Source: DATFRY01 sp035489015
Lineage (GTDB): Bacteria > Myxococcota_A > Polyangia > Haliangiales > Haliangiaceae
NCBI GenBank assembly: GCA_035489015.1
Contig: DATHKR010000143.1
Span: forward strand, 1 to 64,000
Direction of reading: 5' to 3'
DNA: 64,000 bases
Program-made: the position numbers and the translations under genes
The notes under the pieces: model-generated
Seen by the model: only the letters and a program-made list of their open reading frames with translations
Databases searched by the model: none
Told to the model about the DNA's origin: nothing
In this document: positions 1 to 11,087 of the stretch, piece after piece
Numbering within the stretch: position 1 is the stretch's first letter
Layout of the letters: each line of letters starts with the position of its first letter

Positions 1-932
1 CGCTCGATGGAGGCCAGGGTGTGGTGCATGCGGGCCAGCACTCGCTCGCGGGCGTTGCCGATCGACTCGACGTCGCGCAGCTGCTGGGCCACCTCGGCCT
101 GGGCTTGCTCGAACTGGCCGCGGGCGACCGGGTCGCTGGCGGCCATGATGCGGCGGTCGAGGTCGGAGAGGCGCGCGGTCAGCTCGTCGGTTCTCGGCGA
201 GGACGAGACTCGCCGCTCGAGCTCCTGCCAGCGGCGGGCCACCTCGGTGAGGCGGTCGACCTCCGCGCGGATGGCGTCGCGCACGACCGGGTCGTCGCCC
301 GATCGCTCGCTGGCACCGAGGGCGGCCCTGGCGCGCCCGAGCAGATCCTCGACCTCTCCGGTCTGTCGGCGGACCAGGACCAGGTGTCGAGCCAGGGTGC
401 CAAGCAGCGCCACTCCGCCGAAGGAGGCGCCGGCCAGCGCGGCCGCGGCCCAGGCCGGGCCCGGCTCCGCCGCGGCCACCGAGCCGAGGACGTAGCGGGC
501 GAGGAGGGCGACGCCGGCGCCGGCCACGACCGCGATCCAGCGGCGCGGGCCGGCCAGGCCTCGCGCGACGACAAGGCCGAGCGCGCCGGCGTAGAGGGCC
601 GCACCCCAGCCGGCGGCCAGGTGGCCGCGCAGCGGGGCGCTCAGCGCAAAGGCGGCGGCCGACGCGCCGAGGACGACCAGCGCGAGGTCGGAGGCTCGCG
701 CGCGGATCTCGCGCGGGGCCGCGCCTCGCAGCGCCGCGCCGGCGACGATCGCCAGCGGCAACGGGGCGGCCAGCCCGCCCAGGCGCGGCTCGAGGAGGGT
801 GAGGACGTGGGCGGCCAGGCCGGCCAGCGCGCCGGCCACGGTCATGTGGAGGGCCGCGCGGTGGAAGCTCGGGTGGTCCTCGAACTGGATGGCGGGCATC
901 GCCGCCGCTCGGGTCGCGGTCTGTGTCGTCAT
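1..932 (-). CDS. Membrane protein with C-terminal coiled coil (3' part outside window)
   Basis: The frame is open from an ATG at 932 to the window edge, giving at least 310 residues, so the C-terminus is missing. Residues about 30-185 form roughly six hydrophobic segments, for example around LPLAIVAGAALRGA and WIAVVAGAGVALLARYVLG. From about residue 190 the chain becomes charged and helical (rich in R, E, Q and A) and looks like a cytoplasmic coiled coil. The ATG lies 8 bases after the stop of the vWA gene and has GAGGA just upstream, so the two genes are probably one operon. I do not recognise a family. A structural or scaffold role at the inner membrane is only a guess. Confidence 0.75.
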   Translation of the reverse strand, partial: MTTQTATRAAAMPAIQFEDHPSFHRAALHMTVAGALAGLAAHVLTLLEPRLGGLAAPLPLAIVAGAALRGAAPREIRARASDLALVVLGASAAAFALSAPLRGHLAAGWGAALYAGALGLVVARGLAGPRRWIAVVAGAGVALLARYVLGSVAAAEPGPAWAAAALAGASFGGVALLGTLARHLVLVRRQTGEVEDLLGRARAALGASERSGDDPVVRDAIRAEVDRLTEVARRWQELERRVSSSPRTDELTARLSDLDRRIMAASDPVARGQFEQAQAEVAQQLRDVESIGNARERVLARMHHTLASIE

Positions 933-940
933 GGCGGTCC

Positions 941-2449
941 TCACTGTCCCTTCGACATCTCGCGCGCCCTGAGCTTGCGCTCCTTGAGCAGCGCCTTGCC
1001 GCCGGCCGAGCCGGGCGCGTTGGTCTCGGCCTGGTCGGCGAACGAGCTCATCCCCTCGAGCGCCGGGGCGAGCGCCGCGGCCGACACGCCGTAGCGGCCG
1101 CCCTCCTGCTCCACCTGCTTGCGGGTGTCGCGGAGGAGCGTGGCGGCACCGGCCACGTCGCCCTTCTCGTAGGCGCGGGCGGCCTGGCGGACGCTGTCGG
1201 CGGCCTGGGCCTTGAGGACCAGGGCCATGACCTCGGCGTCGACCGACTTCTCGGCCGCGAGGTAGTCGTCGGTCACGTCGAGGGCGAGCGGGATGGTCGC
1301 GGTCTTCGCGTCGCCGGTGATCGCGTCGCGGTAGCTGAGCTCGGCGACCAGCGCGCTCTGCCGGCCGGCCACGCGGTCGGGCACCTTCAGGGCGACCACC
1401 AGGCGGCGGGCGTCGCCGCCGGCCAGATCGGCCAGCGGCACGACCAGGGTGTCGCCGTCGCGGCGGCTCTCGTAGCCGAACACCTCGCCGATCTCGACGC
1501 CGGCGCATGCCGGGCGCAGGCGCAGCTCGACCTGGGCGGCGACCGTCGTCTGCGCGGAGGTGAGCTCGCCGGCCAGGACCGGCTCGAGCCCGGCCGCGTC
1601 GCGCACGTAGTAGTAGCGACCGCGGCCCGACTCGGCGATCGCCTCCATGAGATCTTCGTTGTAGTCGATGCCGACGCCGACCGCGGTGATGCGGACGCCC
1701 TGGTCGGCGGCCGCGCGCGCGGCGTCGGCGATGACGGTCGGGTTGCTCTCGCCGGCGTTGGCCAGCCCGTCGGACAGCAGGATGACGCGGCTCACCTGGC
1801 CGGGCGCCATCTGGCGCTGGACCTCGTCGCGGCCGAGGCTGAGCCCGCCGTGCAGGTTGGTCGCTCCGCCCGGGCGCAGCCCGGCCACGGCGGCGCGAAG
1901 GCGCGCCTTGCCCTCGGAGTCGGCCGCGATCGAGGGCACCAGGGTCTGCGCGGTGTCGTCGTACTGGACCAGCGCGATGCGATCGATCCCCCCGAGCCGC
2001 TCGATGAGGCGCAGCGCGGCCTCTTGCGCGCGGGCCAGCTTGCCCTCCTGCTCCATGGATCCCGACCGGTCGATGACGAGCGCGAGGTTGAGCGGCTGGC
2101 GCGGGCCGGCGATCGCCAGCGCGTCCGCGCCGAGGTCGAACGAGGCGAACAGCTTGCCGCCGCCGCCGCGCAGGATCTTGCTGGCCGACAGCGCGCCGGT
2201 CGCGCGGCCGCGGCTGAGTGAAGCGGTGATCCGGCTGGCGGCGCCGGCCGGGGCCTCGCAGCTGGCCGGGATCGGGTCCGGCGCGCGAGTGGGAGTCGGA
2301 TCAGGCTGGGCGGTCGCGGTGCGGGTCGGCGCCGCGGTCGGCCCCGCCGCAGGTCCGCCGGTCGCGGACTTCTGCAGCAGGATCGCGGCGGCCACCAGCC
2401 CGCCCGCTGCACACAGAATGGCGGCGGTCTTGCGGCTATCGGGGCTCAT
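941..2449 (-). CDS. von Willebrand factor A domain protein, membrane-anchored
   Basis: The protein has 502 residues. A hydrophobic segment near residues 8-25 suggests a signal anchor, and a Pro/Thr-rich linker follows. The vWA domain has a complete MIDAS: the DxSxS motif in VIDRSGSM, a Thr in GGATNLHGG and an Asp in ILLSDGLAN. A beta-rich domain and a helical tail follow, as in YfbK/BatA-like secreted vWA proteins that bind partners through a divalent metal. The ATG at 2449 was chosen because AGGAGG lies about 8 bases upstream; the frame stays open for 69 more codons but that extension is low-complexity. It is followed closely by the membrane/coiled-coil gene. The partner protein is unknown. 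Confidence 0.85.
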   Translation of the reverse strand: MSPDSRKTAAILCAAGGLVAAAILLQKSATGGPAAGPTAAPTRTATAQPDPTPTRAPDPIPASCEAPAGAASRITASLSRGRATGALSASKILRGGGGKLFASFDLGADALAIAGPRQPLNLALVIDRSGSMEQEGKLARAQEAALRLIERLGGIDRIALVQYDDTAQTLVPSIAADSEGKARLRAAVAGLRPGGATNLHGGLSLGRDEVQRQMAPGQVSRVILLSDGLANAGESNPTVIADAARAAADQGVRITAVGVGIDYNEDLMEAIAESGRGRYYYVRDAAGLEPVLAGELTSAQTTVAAQVELRLRPACAGVEIGEVFGYESRRDGDTLVVPLADLAGGDARRLVVALKVPDRVAGRQSALVAELSYRDAITGDAKTATIPLALDVTDDYLAAEKSVDAEVMALVLKAQAADSVRQAARAYEKGDVAGAATLLRDTRKQVEQEGGRYGVSAAALAPALEGMSSFADQAETNAPGSAGGKALLKERKLRAREMSKGQ

Positions 2450-2655
2450 GTCGGGTTCCTCCTCATCGACGAAGCCAAACAAACGCGCCGCGACGCCCGG
2501 CGATCTCGGCGAACCACGCCGACACGCGGGCTTTTTTCCGCGGCGGGGCGCCAAGCGGGGCGAGTGAGGCGGTGTCGGCCGCCGATCCGGCACCCCGGCG
2601 ACAAGACCGCCACTCACCAGGAATAGGGAGGTCACCCCCCCGGTTGGTGCTGGCA

Positions 2656-3732
2656 ATGGCCGAGGAAAGCCGAGGTCTGGCGCGGCCGATCGCCGCCGCG
2701 CTCGCGCTGGTCGGGCTGGCGATCAGCGCCGCTCTGCTGGTCGACTCGCTCGGGCCCGCGCCGGCGTTCTGCGCGGCCGAGGGGTGCGGCGCGGTGCGAG
2801 ACACCGCCTGGGCGCGGCCGCTCGGGATCCCGATGCCGGTCCTCGGCGTGGCGTTCTTCGCGGTCGCGCTGGCGCTGGTCGGGGCCGGACCTCGCGCGGC
2901 GCGCGCGCGCCTGGTCGTCGGCGTCATCGGCGGGGCCGGCGGGGTCGGCCTTCTCGCGATCCAGGCCCTCGTCATCGGTGCGTGGTGTCGCCTCTGCGTC
3001 GGCGCCGACCTGACGGCGATCGCCAGCGCCGTGCTCCTCCTTCATGAATGGCATCGATCGCGGACCCGCCGATCGACGCCGTGGCCGCGGGCCAGCGCGC
3101 GCTGGATCGCGGCGGTGGGGCCGATCGCGGTGGCCGCGGTCGCGCTCCCCTTCACACGGATTCACCCGGCCGGCGGTGGGACGTTGCCGCCAGTCTCCGC
3201 CTCATCGTCGGCCGGCCTCCCTCTCCCGATCGCGCGCGAGCAGGTGCGCGGTCAGGTCGCCGTGGTCGAGTTCGTCGACTTCGAGTGCCCGCACTGCCGG
3301 GCCCTGCACGGGCGACTGCGCGACGCGCTGGAGCGCGCCGATCTGGACGCGCCGGTCCGCGTGGTGCGCCGCATGGTGCCGATCCCGCAGCATCCGGGCG
3401 CGATGCCGGCGGCAATCGCCTGGTGCTGCGCCGACGCCCAGGGCCGCGGCGACGACATGGCCGAGGCGCTCATCACCGCGCCGGTCGCCGAGCTGTCGCC
3501 CGAGGGCTGCGAGAAGATCGCCGCCACGCTCGGCCTCGACCTCGCTCGCTACCGGGCCGATGCGGCCAGCGCGGCGGTGCGGGCGCGCCTCGAGGCCGAC
3601 CTGGACGCGGCGCGCGCCACCCGCGTGCGCGCGCTGCCGACGGTCTACATCGGCAGCCAGGTGTTCGAGGGCGCGGCGGCCAGCACCGATGAGCTGGTCG
3701 CGGCGCTGCGCCGGGCGGCCGGCGCGGCCTGA
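2656..3732 (+). CDS. VKOR-DsbA fusion (disulfide-bond forming membrane oxidoreductase)
   Basis: This is a 358-residue two-domain protein. Residues about 10-165 are a membrane VKOR domain with the loop cysteines C39 and C44 and the active CXXC at C111-C114 (WCRLC). Residues about 195-355 are a thioredoxin/DsbA-like domain with C211-P-H-C214 and a cis-Pro loop (ALPTVYI). Such fusions pass electrons from substrate cysteines via the DsbA domain to VKOR and quinone, so the role is oxidative folding of exported proteins. That fits a neighbourhood full of Cys-rich secreted proteins. The start is uncertain: AGGGAGG at 2625-2631 would better suit in-frame GTG 2647 or TTG 2644 than ATG 2656. It is divergent from the vWA gene. 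Confidence 0.9.
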   Translation: MAEESRGLARPIAAALALVGLAISAALLVDSLGPAPAFCAAEGCGAVRDTAWARPLGIPMPVLGVAFFAVALALVGAGPRAARARLVVGVIGGAGGVGLLAIQALVIGAWCRLCVGADLTAIASAVLLLHEWHRSRTRRSTPWPRASARWIAAVGPIAVAAVALPFTRIHPAGGGTLPPVSASSSAGLPLPIAREQVRGQVAVVEFVDFECPHCRALHGRLRDALERADLDAPVRVVRRMVPIPQHPGAMPAAIAWCCADAQGRGDDMAEALITAPVAELSPEGCEKIAATLGLDLARYRADAASAAVRARLEADLDAARATRVRALPTVYIGSQVFEGAAASTDELVAALRRAAGAA

Positions 3733-3747
3733 TCCCGGACGCGCGGC

Positions 3748-4645
3748 CTACTCGTCCGGCTGGTCCGGCCGGGTCCGGGCCAGCGACAGCGCGAGCTGGT
3801 AGATGCGGCGCCGCGCCACCCCGGTCCGGGCGACCAGGCGCGCCGCGACATCCTTGGGCCCGAGCCCCTCGGCCAGGAGCTCACGCACCGCCGCCTCGAG
3901 GTCGACCTCGGCCGCGTCGGCGGTCTCCTCGTCGGCCCCGGCCACCACCAGGGTGTGCTCGCCGCGCCGCGGCGACGCCGCCAGCTCCGCCGCCAGCTCG
4001 CCGAGCGATCCGCGGATGACCTCCTCGTGCAGCTTGGTCAGCTCGCGCGCGACCGCCGCGCGCCGGTCCGCGCCGAGCGACGCCGCGAGATCGGCGAGCG
4101 TCTCGGCCACCCGGTCGGGCGCCTCGTAGAGGATGAGCGTGGCGACCTCGCGCCGCATGCGGGCGAACAGCTCGCGCCGGGCGCCCTGCTTGCGCGGCGG
4201 GAACCCGAGGAACAGGAACCGGTCCGAGGGCAGGCCGCTCGCCACCAGCGCGGTGACCGCCGCGGCCGGGCCGGGCACCACCTCGACGCGCGCCCCCAGC
4301 GCGATCGCGCGCGCGACCAGTCGCTGGCCCGGGTCCGACACGCCGGGCGTCCCCGCGTCGGTGACCAGCGCGACCCTCGCTCCCCCGGCCAGCTCGGCGG
4401 CCAGCTCCTCGCTGCGCGACGCCTCGTTCCCCTCGAAGAACGACACCATCCGGCGCGGCTCGATCCCCAGGTGGCGAAGGAGCTGCCCGCTCCGCCGGGT
4501 GTCCTCGGCGGCGATCAGGTCGACCTCGCCCAGCACCCGCACCGCGCGGTAGGTGATGTCCTCGAGGTTGCCGATCGGCGTGGCGACCACGTAGAGGACG
4601 CCGGTCGCGCTGGCCGCGTCGCCGGGGCCGGCGGCGTCGCCGCCG

Positions 4646-4665
<20 letters not shown>
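3748..4665 (-). CDS. rsmI: 16S rRNA (cytidine(1402)-2'-O)-methyltransferase RsmI
   Basis: The 305-residue protein belongs to the tetrapyrrole-methylase-fold family. It shows the RsmI signatures LYVVATPIGNLEDIT, AAEDTRRSGQLLRHLGI, TDAGTPGVSDPG and EVVPGPAAAVTALVASGL. The family methylates the ribose 2'-OH of C1402 in the decoding centre of 16S rRNA, using S-adenosylmethionine. A short Ala/Gly-rich leader precedes the core, making it slightly longer than the usual ~285 residues. Its ATG at 4665 lies inside the end of the upstream sigma-factor gene (20-base overlap), so the two are cotranscribed and probably translationally coupled. Confidence 0.93.
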
Positions 4666-5854
<1,189 letters not shown>

Positions 5855-5869
5855 GGCCTGTGTTGCGAG

Positions 5870-5882
5870 GTAGGATTCCTAC
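5870..5882. promoter_or_regulatory. Perfect palindrome in a divergent promoter region
   Basis: GTAGGA-T-TCCTAC lies in the 43-base gap between the sigma-factor gene (start 5854, minus) and the Met8-like gene (start 5898, plus). TAGGAT on the plus strand and TAGGAA on the minus strand resemble -10 hexamers. The site may be an operator, or a shared bidirectional -10 element. This is inferred from position and symmetry only. Confidence 0.4.
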
Positions 5883-5897
5883 GATCCACTTCTTATC

Positions 5898-6452
5898 ATG
5901 ACGCCGAGCGACCGCCGTCCTGCCCTGGCCATCTCCCTGCGCGTCAGCGGCCGCGCCGTCCTGGTGGTCGGCGCCGGTCCTGGGGCTGACGAACGAACCT
6001 CACGCATGCGCGACGCCGGCGCCGAGGTTCGCGCGGTCGGGCCCGATCGATATCGAACCGACATGTGCTCCGGCGTATTCTTGGTCGTGGCGCACGGCGA
6101 CGACCCCGCCTTCGATCGCCGGGTCGCCGCCGACGCGAGCGCCGCCGGGGCGCTTGCCTACGCTCACGATCAACCGGATGTCTCTGACTTCGCCTTTCCG
6201 GCGCTGGCCCGGCGCGGCCCGCTCTCGCTCGCGGTCAGCACCGACGGCGTCGCGCCGGCCCTGGCGCGCCGGATGCGCGAGGAGATCCAGCGTCTGTTCG
6301 CCGACCTGGGCCCTGCCCTCGACCAGTTGCTCGACGATCTGGCGCGCGAGCGTGCAACCGCTGCGCCGGGCGCGGCGCGCGCCCAGCGCCTGTACCAGCT
6401 GGCCTGCCGGCTCCGGTTCGCCGGGCCGCTCGCCGTCGACGGCGCCGACTGA
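5898..6452 (+). CDS. Precorrin-2 dehydrogenase / sirohydrochlorin ferrochelatase-like protein (CysG N-terminal/Met8 type)
   Basis: The protein has 184 residues. An N-terminal Rossmann motif (VLVVGAGPGADERTSRMRDAGAEV) matches the start of the CysG-N/Met8 family. The middle DVSDFAFPALARRGPLSLAVSTDGVAPALARRMREEI follows the family's conserved pattern (DFxFPAxxxRGxLxxAxST, then SPxLAR-like). The family oxidises precorrin-2 with NAD+ and inserts iron to make siroheme. Two things are unusual: the glycine-rich loop departs from the usual GGGxVAxRK, and no methyltransferase domain or other siroheme gene is nearby. The activity is therefore likely but not certain. It is divergent from the sigma-factor gene. 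Confidence 0.72.
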   Translation: MTPSDRRPALAISLRVSGRAVLVVGAGPGADERTSRMRDAGAEVRAVGPDRYRTDMCSGVFLVVAHGDDPAFDRRVAADASAAGALAYAHDQPDVSDFAFPALARRGPLSLAVSTDGVAPALARRMREEIQRLFADLGPALDQLLDDLARERATAAPGAARAQRLYQLACRLRFAGPLAVDGAD

Positions 6453-6494
6453 CCCGCACCCTCCGGCTTCCTGGCCGCTACACCCCCCGCCGTC

Positions 6495-6500
6495 TATAAT
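6495..6500 (+). promoter_or_regulatory. -10 hexamer TATAAT, candidate leaderless promoter of the S41 protease
   Basis: A perfect TATAAT ends 7 bases before ATG 6508, so the expected transcription start falls on or next to the start codon. No Shine-Dalgarno fits in the gap. The -35 region (around 6471-6477) is not a good match to TTGACA. Confidence 0.6.
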
Positions 6501-6507
6501 CGGGGGA

Positions 6508-9500
6508 ATGCGTCGTCTCATCAGTCCAAACGGTCTCCTGATCGGCGCTGCGGCGCTCGCCGCGCTTTTGCTGACGGTCACCCGGCCCTCGCCGAAGGGA
6601 CTCATCGACATCGCCGTCGGTGACCGCGAGGTGCGCGCCGAGCCGGGTGCACCGGCCGCGAGCGTGGCGCAGAAGCACAACCTCGCCGCCCTCCGGGTGG
6701 TCAACCGCACCCTCCTGCGGGTGCGCGAGAGCTACGTCGAGCCGTCCCGCATCGAGCCGAAGAAGATGCTCTACGCCGCGCTCGACTCGGTCCAGTACAA
6801 CATCCCCGAGGTCATGGTCGAGGCCCACGAGTCCCGCGACGAGATCGCGGTGGTGGTCAACGACAAGCAGGCCACCTTCTCCACCCGCGACATCGATTCT
6901 CCGTGGCGCCTGGCCAGCTCGCTCAAGCGCGTGTTCCGCTTCATCGAGGCCAACATGAACCCCGGCGCCGACCTGGCCGAGGTGGAGTACGCCGCGGTCA
7001 ACGGGATGCTGAGCACGCTCGATCCGCACTCCGTGCTGCTCGACCCGGAGATGGCGCGCGAGATGGAGGTCAACACCGGCGGTCACTTCGGCGGGCTCGG
7101 CATCGTCATCGGGATGCGCAACCGCAAGCTCACCGTGATCCGCCCGATGCGCGGCACCCCCGCCTGGCAGGCAGGCATCAAGTCGCGCGACCACATCGTC
7201 AAGATCAACGACGAGGTCACCGAGAACCTCACCCTCAACGAGGCGGTCGACCGCATGCGCGGTCGCAAGGGCACCCGCGTGACCCTGTGGATCGAGCGAG
7301 CCGCCAAGCCGAGCCCGACCCGCTACGACCTGGTCCGCGACGAGATCCGGGTCCCCTCGGTCCAGTCGCGCCTGCTCGGCCGCAAGGTCGGCTACATCCG
7401 CCTCGAGCAGTTCGCCGGGCGATCCACCGAGGAGGTCCGCGAGGCGATCGGCCAGCTGCGCAAGCAGGGCGCCAAGGGCTGGATCCTCGACCTGCGCTGG
7501 AACCCGGGCGGGTTGCTCGAGCAGGCCATCCAGGTGGCCGACCTGTTCGTCGACCAGGGCACCCTGGTGACCACGGTCGGCGGCAACGAGCGCGAGGCGC
7601 GCCGGGCCGAGCGCGACTCCGGCGACGTGGTCGATCAGCCGCTGGTCGTGCTGGTCAACGGCGGCTCCGCCTCGGCGTCGGAGATCGTCGCCGGCGCGCT
7701 CAAGAACCTCGACCGGGCCCTGGTGGTCGGCACCACCACGTTCGGCAAGGGCTCGGTGCAGATCCTCTACGACAACGACGACGGCTCGAAGCTGAAGCTC
7801 ACCATCGCGCAGTACCTCACCCCCGGCGACCTCTCGATCCAGTCGCTCGGCATCGTTCCAGACATCGAGCTCAGCCGCATGTACGTGCCGGCCAAGAACG
7901 ACGGGCCGGACAGCTTCGTCCGGCTCCTGCCGCCGGTGCGCAGCTTCCGCGAGAAGGACCTGAAGTCGCACCTGGACTCGACCTACGCCAAGGAAGGCCC
8001 GAAGCCGGAGCACATGCTGTCGTACCTGTTCGAGCGGCCGGCGCCGGCGCCGGGCGACGTGGACAAGGACGACCCGCCGGAGGGCGAGGCCGGGGTGCCG
8101 GCCGACGAGGAGGACGAGTCGATCCTGCCCGACGAGGAGGAGCCGCCGCCGGAGGATCAGTTCGTCATGGACTTCGAGATCGCGCTCGCGCGCGACCTGG
8201 CCGCCGAGGCCGGCGCGCCGACCCGCAGGCAGATGGTGAAGCGGGCCGGCAAGCTGCTGGCCACCCGCCGGGCCCAGGAGGTCAAGAAGCTGTCCGACAA
8301 GCTGGCCGCCCTGAGCGTGGACTGGACCGCGCCGCCCCAGGGCGACGCGGCCACCAGCGCGACCAAGGCGGCGCTGTCCGCCACCTTCAAGGTCGACGGC
8401 AACGGCCGCAGCATCAAGGCCGGCCAGGTGGTGAAGCTGACCGGCTCGGTTCAGAACACCAGCGCGGTGACGGCTTACCGGGTGCACGCCCGGGTCAAGG
8501 CCGACGACGAGCTGTTCGACGAGACCGAGCTCGTGTTCGGCAAGATCGATCCGGGCAAGTCGAAGGCGTGGACGGTCTACATCAAGGTGCCCGAGGAGGC
8601 GATCGACCGCCTCGACCACCTCGAGTTCGACCTGCGCGACGCGCGCGGCGCGACCGCCCGGGTGGCGCCGATGGCGCTGCGCCTGGTCGCCGCCGAGCGG
8701 CCGGTGTTCGCCTACAGCCACCAGCTCCTCGACGACGGCAACGGCGACGGCGTGGTGCAGGAGGGCGAGCCGCACCGGCTGCGGGTGACCATCAAGAACA
8801 TCGGCAAGGGCGACGCGCGCGACACCACCGCGGTCCTGCGCAACGCGTCCGGCACCGATCTCCTGCTCAAGAAGACCCGCTTCGAGATCGGCCCGCTCAA
8901 GCCGGGCCAGACCAGCGCGGTGGAGTTCTCCTTCAGCGCCGCGCCCAGCATCGCGGCCAAGGAAGTGGTGGTCGAGCTGACCGTGTACGACTCGGTCCTG
9001 CGCGAGGCGGTGTCGGAGAAGCTGCACTACCCGCTCCACCAGAGCGCCGCGGTGCTGGCCCGGATCGCCGGCGAGGTCCTGGTGACCGGCAAGAGCACGC
9101 GCGTGTCCGAGGGGGCATCGTCCGACTCGGTCGTCATCGCCAGCGCGCCGCGCGGCGCGGTCTTCCGCGTCACTGGCAGGATCGGCGACTGGCTGCGAGT
9201 CGACCTCGACGGCAAGCGGTCCGGCTTCGTGCGGAGCAGCCAGGTCGAGAAGACCGATCGCGCGCCCCGGCTGGCCGGGCTGTCACAGACCTGGCAGGTG
9301 ACCCCGCCGACCCTGTCGATCGACGTGCCCAGCTACGAGGTGTCGGGCTCGACGTTCAAGCTGAAGGGCAAGGCGGTGGACGACACCCACATCGAGGACG
9401 TGTACGTGTTCGTCTCCAACCGCGACGCCAAGGTCGACAACCGCAAGGTCTTCTATCGCTCGAACCGCGGCGGCCAGAAGACGTCGCAGATGACCTTTGC

Positions 9501-9633
9501 GCCGGACATCCCGCTCTGGCCGGGATCGAACCTCGTCACCGTGGTGGTGCGCGAGAACGACGACGTGAAGTCGGCGTACAACATGTTCCTGTACCGACCG
9601 GCCGCGTCCCAGCCCACCGCCTCCACGCGCTGA
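6508..9633 (+). CDS. S41 (carboxyl-terminal processing) protease with large C-terminal extension
   Basis: The 1041-residue protein starts with a signal anchor (residues ~8-25). A PDZ domain (~185-270, GGHFGGLGIVIG...IKSRDHIVKINDE) precedes the peptidase domain. The Ser-Lys dyad is visible: the SASASE motif (S389 by its 25-residue spacing to the lysine, or S391) and K414 in FGKGSVQ. After an acidic linker (~515-545) comes about 500 residues not found in ordinary CtpA: two CARDB-like beta domains, a bacterial SH3 domain (~850-910) and a final Ig-like domain. SH3 domains often bind peptidoglycan, so a periplasmic role in trimming wall or envelope proteins is likely. The small secreted protein follows after 8 bases. 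Confidence 0.88.
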   Translation: MRRLISPNGLLIGAAALAALLLTVTRPSPKGLIDIAVGDREVRAEPGAPAASVAQKHNLAALRVVNRTLLRVRESYVEPSRIEPKKMLYAALDSVQYNIPEVMVEAHESRDEIAVVVNDKQATFSTRDIDSPWRLASSLKRVFRFIEANMNPGADLAEVEYAAVNGMLSTLDPHSVLLDPEMAREMEVNTGGHFGGLGIVIGMRNRKLTVIRPMRGTPAWQAGIKSRDHIVKINDEVTENLTLNEAVDRMRGRKGTRVTLWIERAAKPSPTRYDLVRDEIRVPSVQSRLLGRKVGYIRLEQFAGRSTEEVREAIGQLRKQGAKGWILDLRWNPGGLLEQAIQVADLFVDQGTLVTTVGGNEREARRAERDSGDVVDQPLVVLVNGGSASASEIVAGALKNLDRALVVGTTTFGKGSVQILYDNDDGSKLKLTIAQYLTPGDLSIQSLGIVPDIELSRMYVPAKNDGPDSFVRLLPPVRSFREKDLKSHLDSTYAKEGPKPEHMLSYLFERPAPAPGDVDKDDPPEGEAGVPADEEDESILPDEEEPPPEDQFVMDFEIALARDLAAEAGAPTRRQMVKRAGKLLATRRAQEVKKLSDKLAALSVDWTAPPQGDAATSATKAALSATFKVDGNGRSIKAGQVVKLTGSVQNTSAVTAYRVHARVKADDELFDETELVFGKIDPGKSKAWTVYIKVPEEAIDRLDHLEFDLRDARGATARVAPMALRLVAAERPVFAYSHQLLDDGNGDGVVQEGEPHRLRVTIKNIGKGDARDTTAVLRNASGTDLLLKKTRFEIGPLKPGQTSAVEFSFSAAPSIAAKEVVVELTVYDSVLREAVSEKLHYPLHQSAAVLARIAGEVLVTGKSTRVSEGASSDSVVIASAPRGAVFRVTGRIGDWLRVDLDGKRSGFVRSSQVEKTDRAPRLAGLSQTWQVTPPTLSIDVPSYEVSGSTFKLKGKAVDDTHIEDVYVFVSNRDAKVDNRKVFYRSNRGGQKTSQMTFAPDIPLWPGSNLVTVVVRENDDVKSAYNMFLYRPAASQPTASTR

Positions 9634-9641
9634 GCGAGACG

Positions 9642-10141
9642 ATGAGACCGGATCGTGAGTCGAACCGGGTGACGAGATCCTCGCTGCGCCGCGCCGGCCT
9701 GGCCGGCGTCGCGCTCATCGCCGCCGCGCTGCCGCTCGCGGGCGGCGCGCGCGCGGCCGCGGCTCAGCCCCGACCGGCCCCGGCCCGGCCGGAGCCGCGA
9801 ATGGCCGGCAAGTACGCCGCCACCTTCCAGGAAGTGTCCAACAACTGCAACGGCATGGGCATGAGCCTGCGCGAGGTCACGATCGAGCTGTCGCAGTCGG
9901 GCGAGCGCGCCATGGTGGTGACGGTCCCGTCGGTGCCGATCATGCGCGGCGTGGCCAACCGGGGCGGAAAGTTCAAGGCCGACGCCCGGCGCGGCAAGAC
10001 CGCCATCCAGGGCGTGGACGGCCGCTTCTCGGTGGCCGGCCGCGTCGACGCCAAGGGCATCCAGCTGCTCTTCATCGCCGAGTACTACCGGGGCACCAAG
10101 CCGATGTGCACCCAATCCTGGAACGCGTCCGGCCCCAGGCG

Positions 10142-10145
<4 letters not shown>
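9642..10145 (+). CDS. Small secreted protein of unknown function
   Basis: The 167-residue protein has a basic N-terminus (RRAGLAG), a hydrophobic core and an Ala-rich cleavage region near residue 40, so export is likely. The mature part has one NNCNGMGMSL motif and one late Cys (KPMCTQSW). These could form a single disulfide in a small beta-rich fold. No family was recognised. It lies 8 bases after the S41 protease and is probably cotranscribed, so it could be a substrate or partner of that protease. Its stop codon shares bases with the stop of the convergent esterase gene. Confidence 0.7.
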
Positions 10146-11005
<860 letters not shown>

Positions 11006-11087
11006 CCAGATCCACTCCTCGCGGGTACCAGGATGCCAGGCAGGAGCCGCGCCGCGCATCTGCTATCGTGCCCCGAGGAGGTTCGAC

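Noticed and set aside
6478..9039. An 853-codon minus-strand frame opposite the S41 protease
   Set aside because: It is the antisense shadow of a gene with clear domains; the translation is Val/Leu/Asp/His-rich without recognisable motifs.
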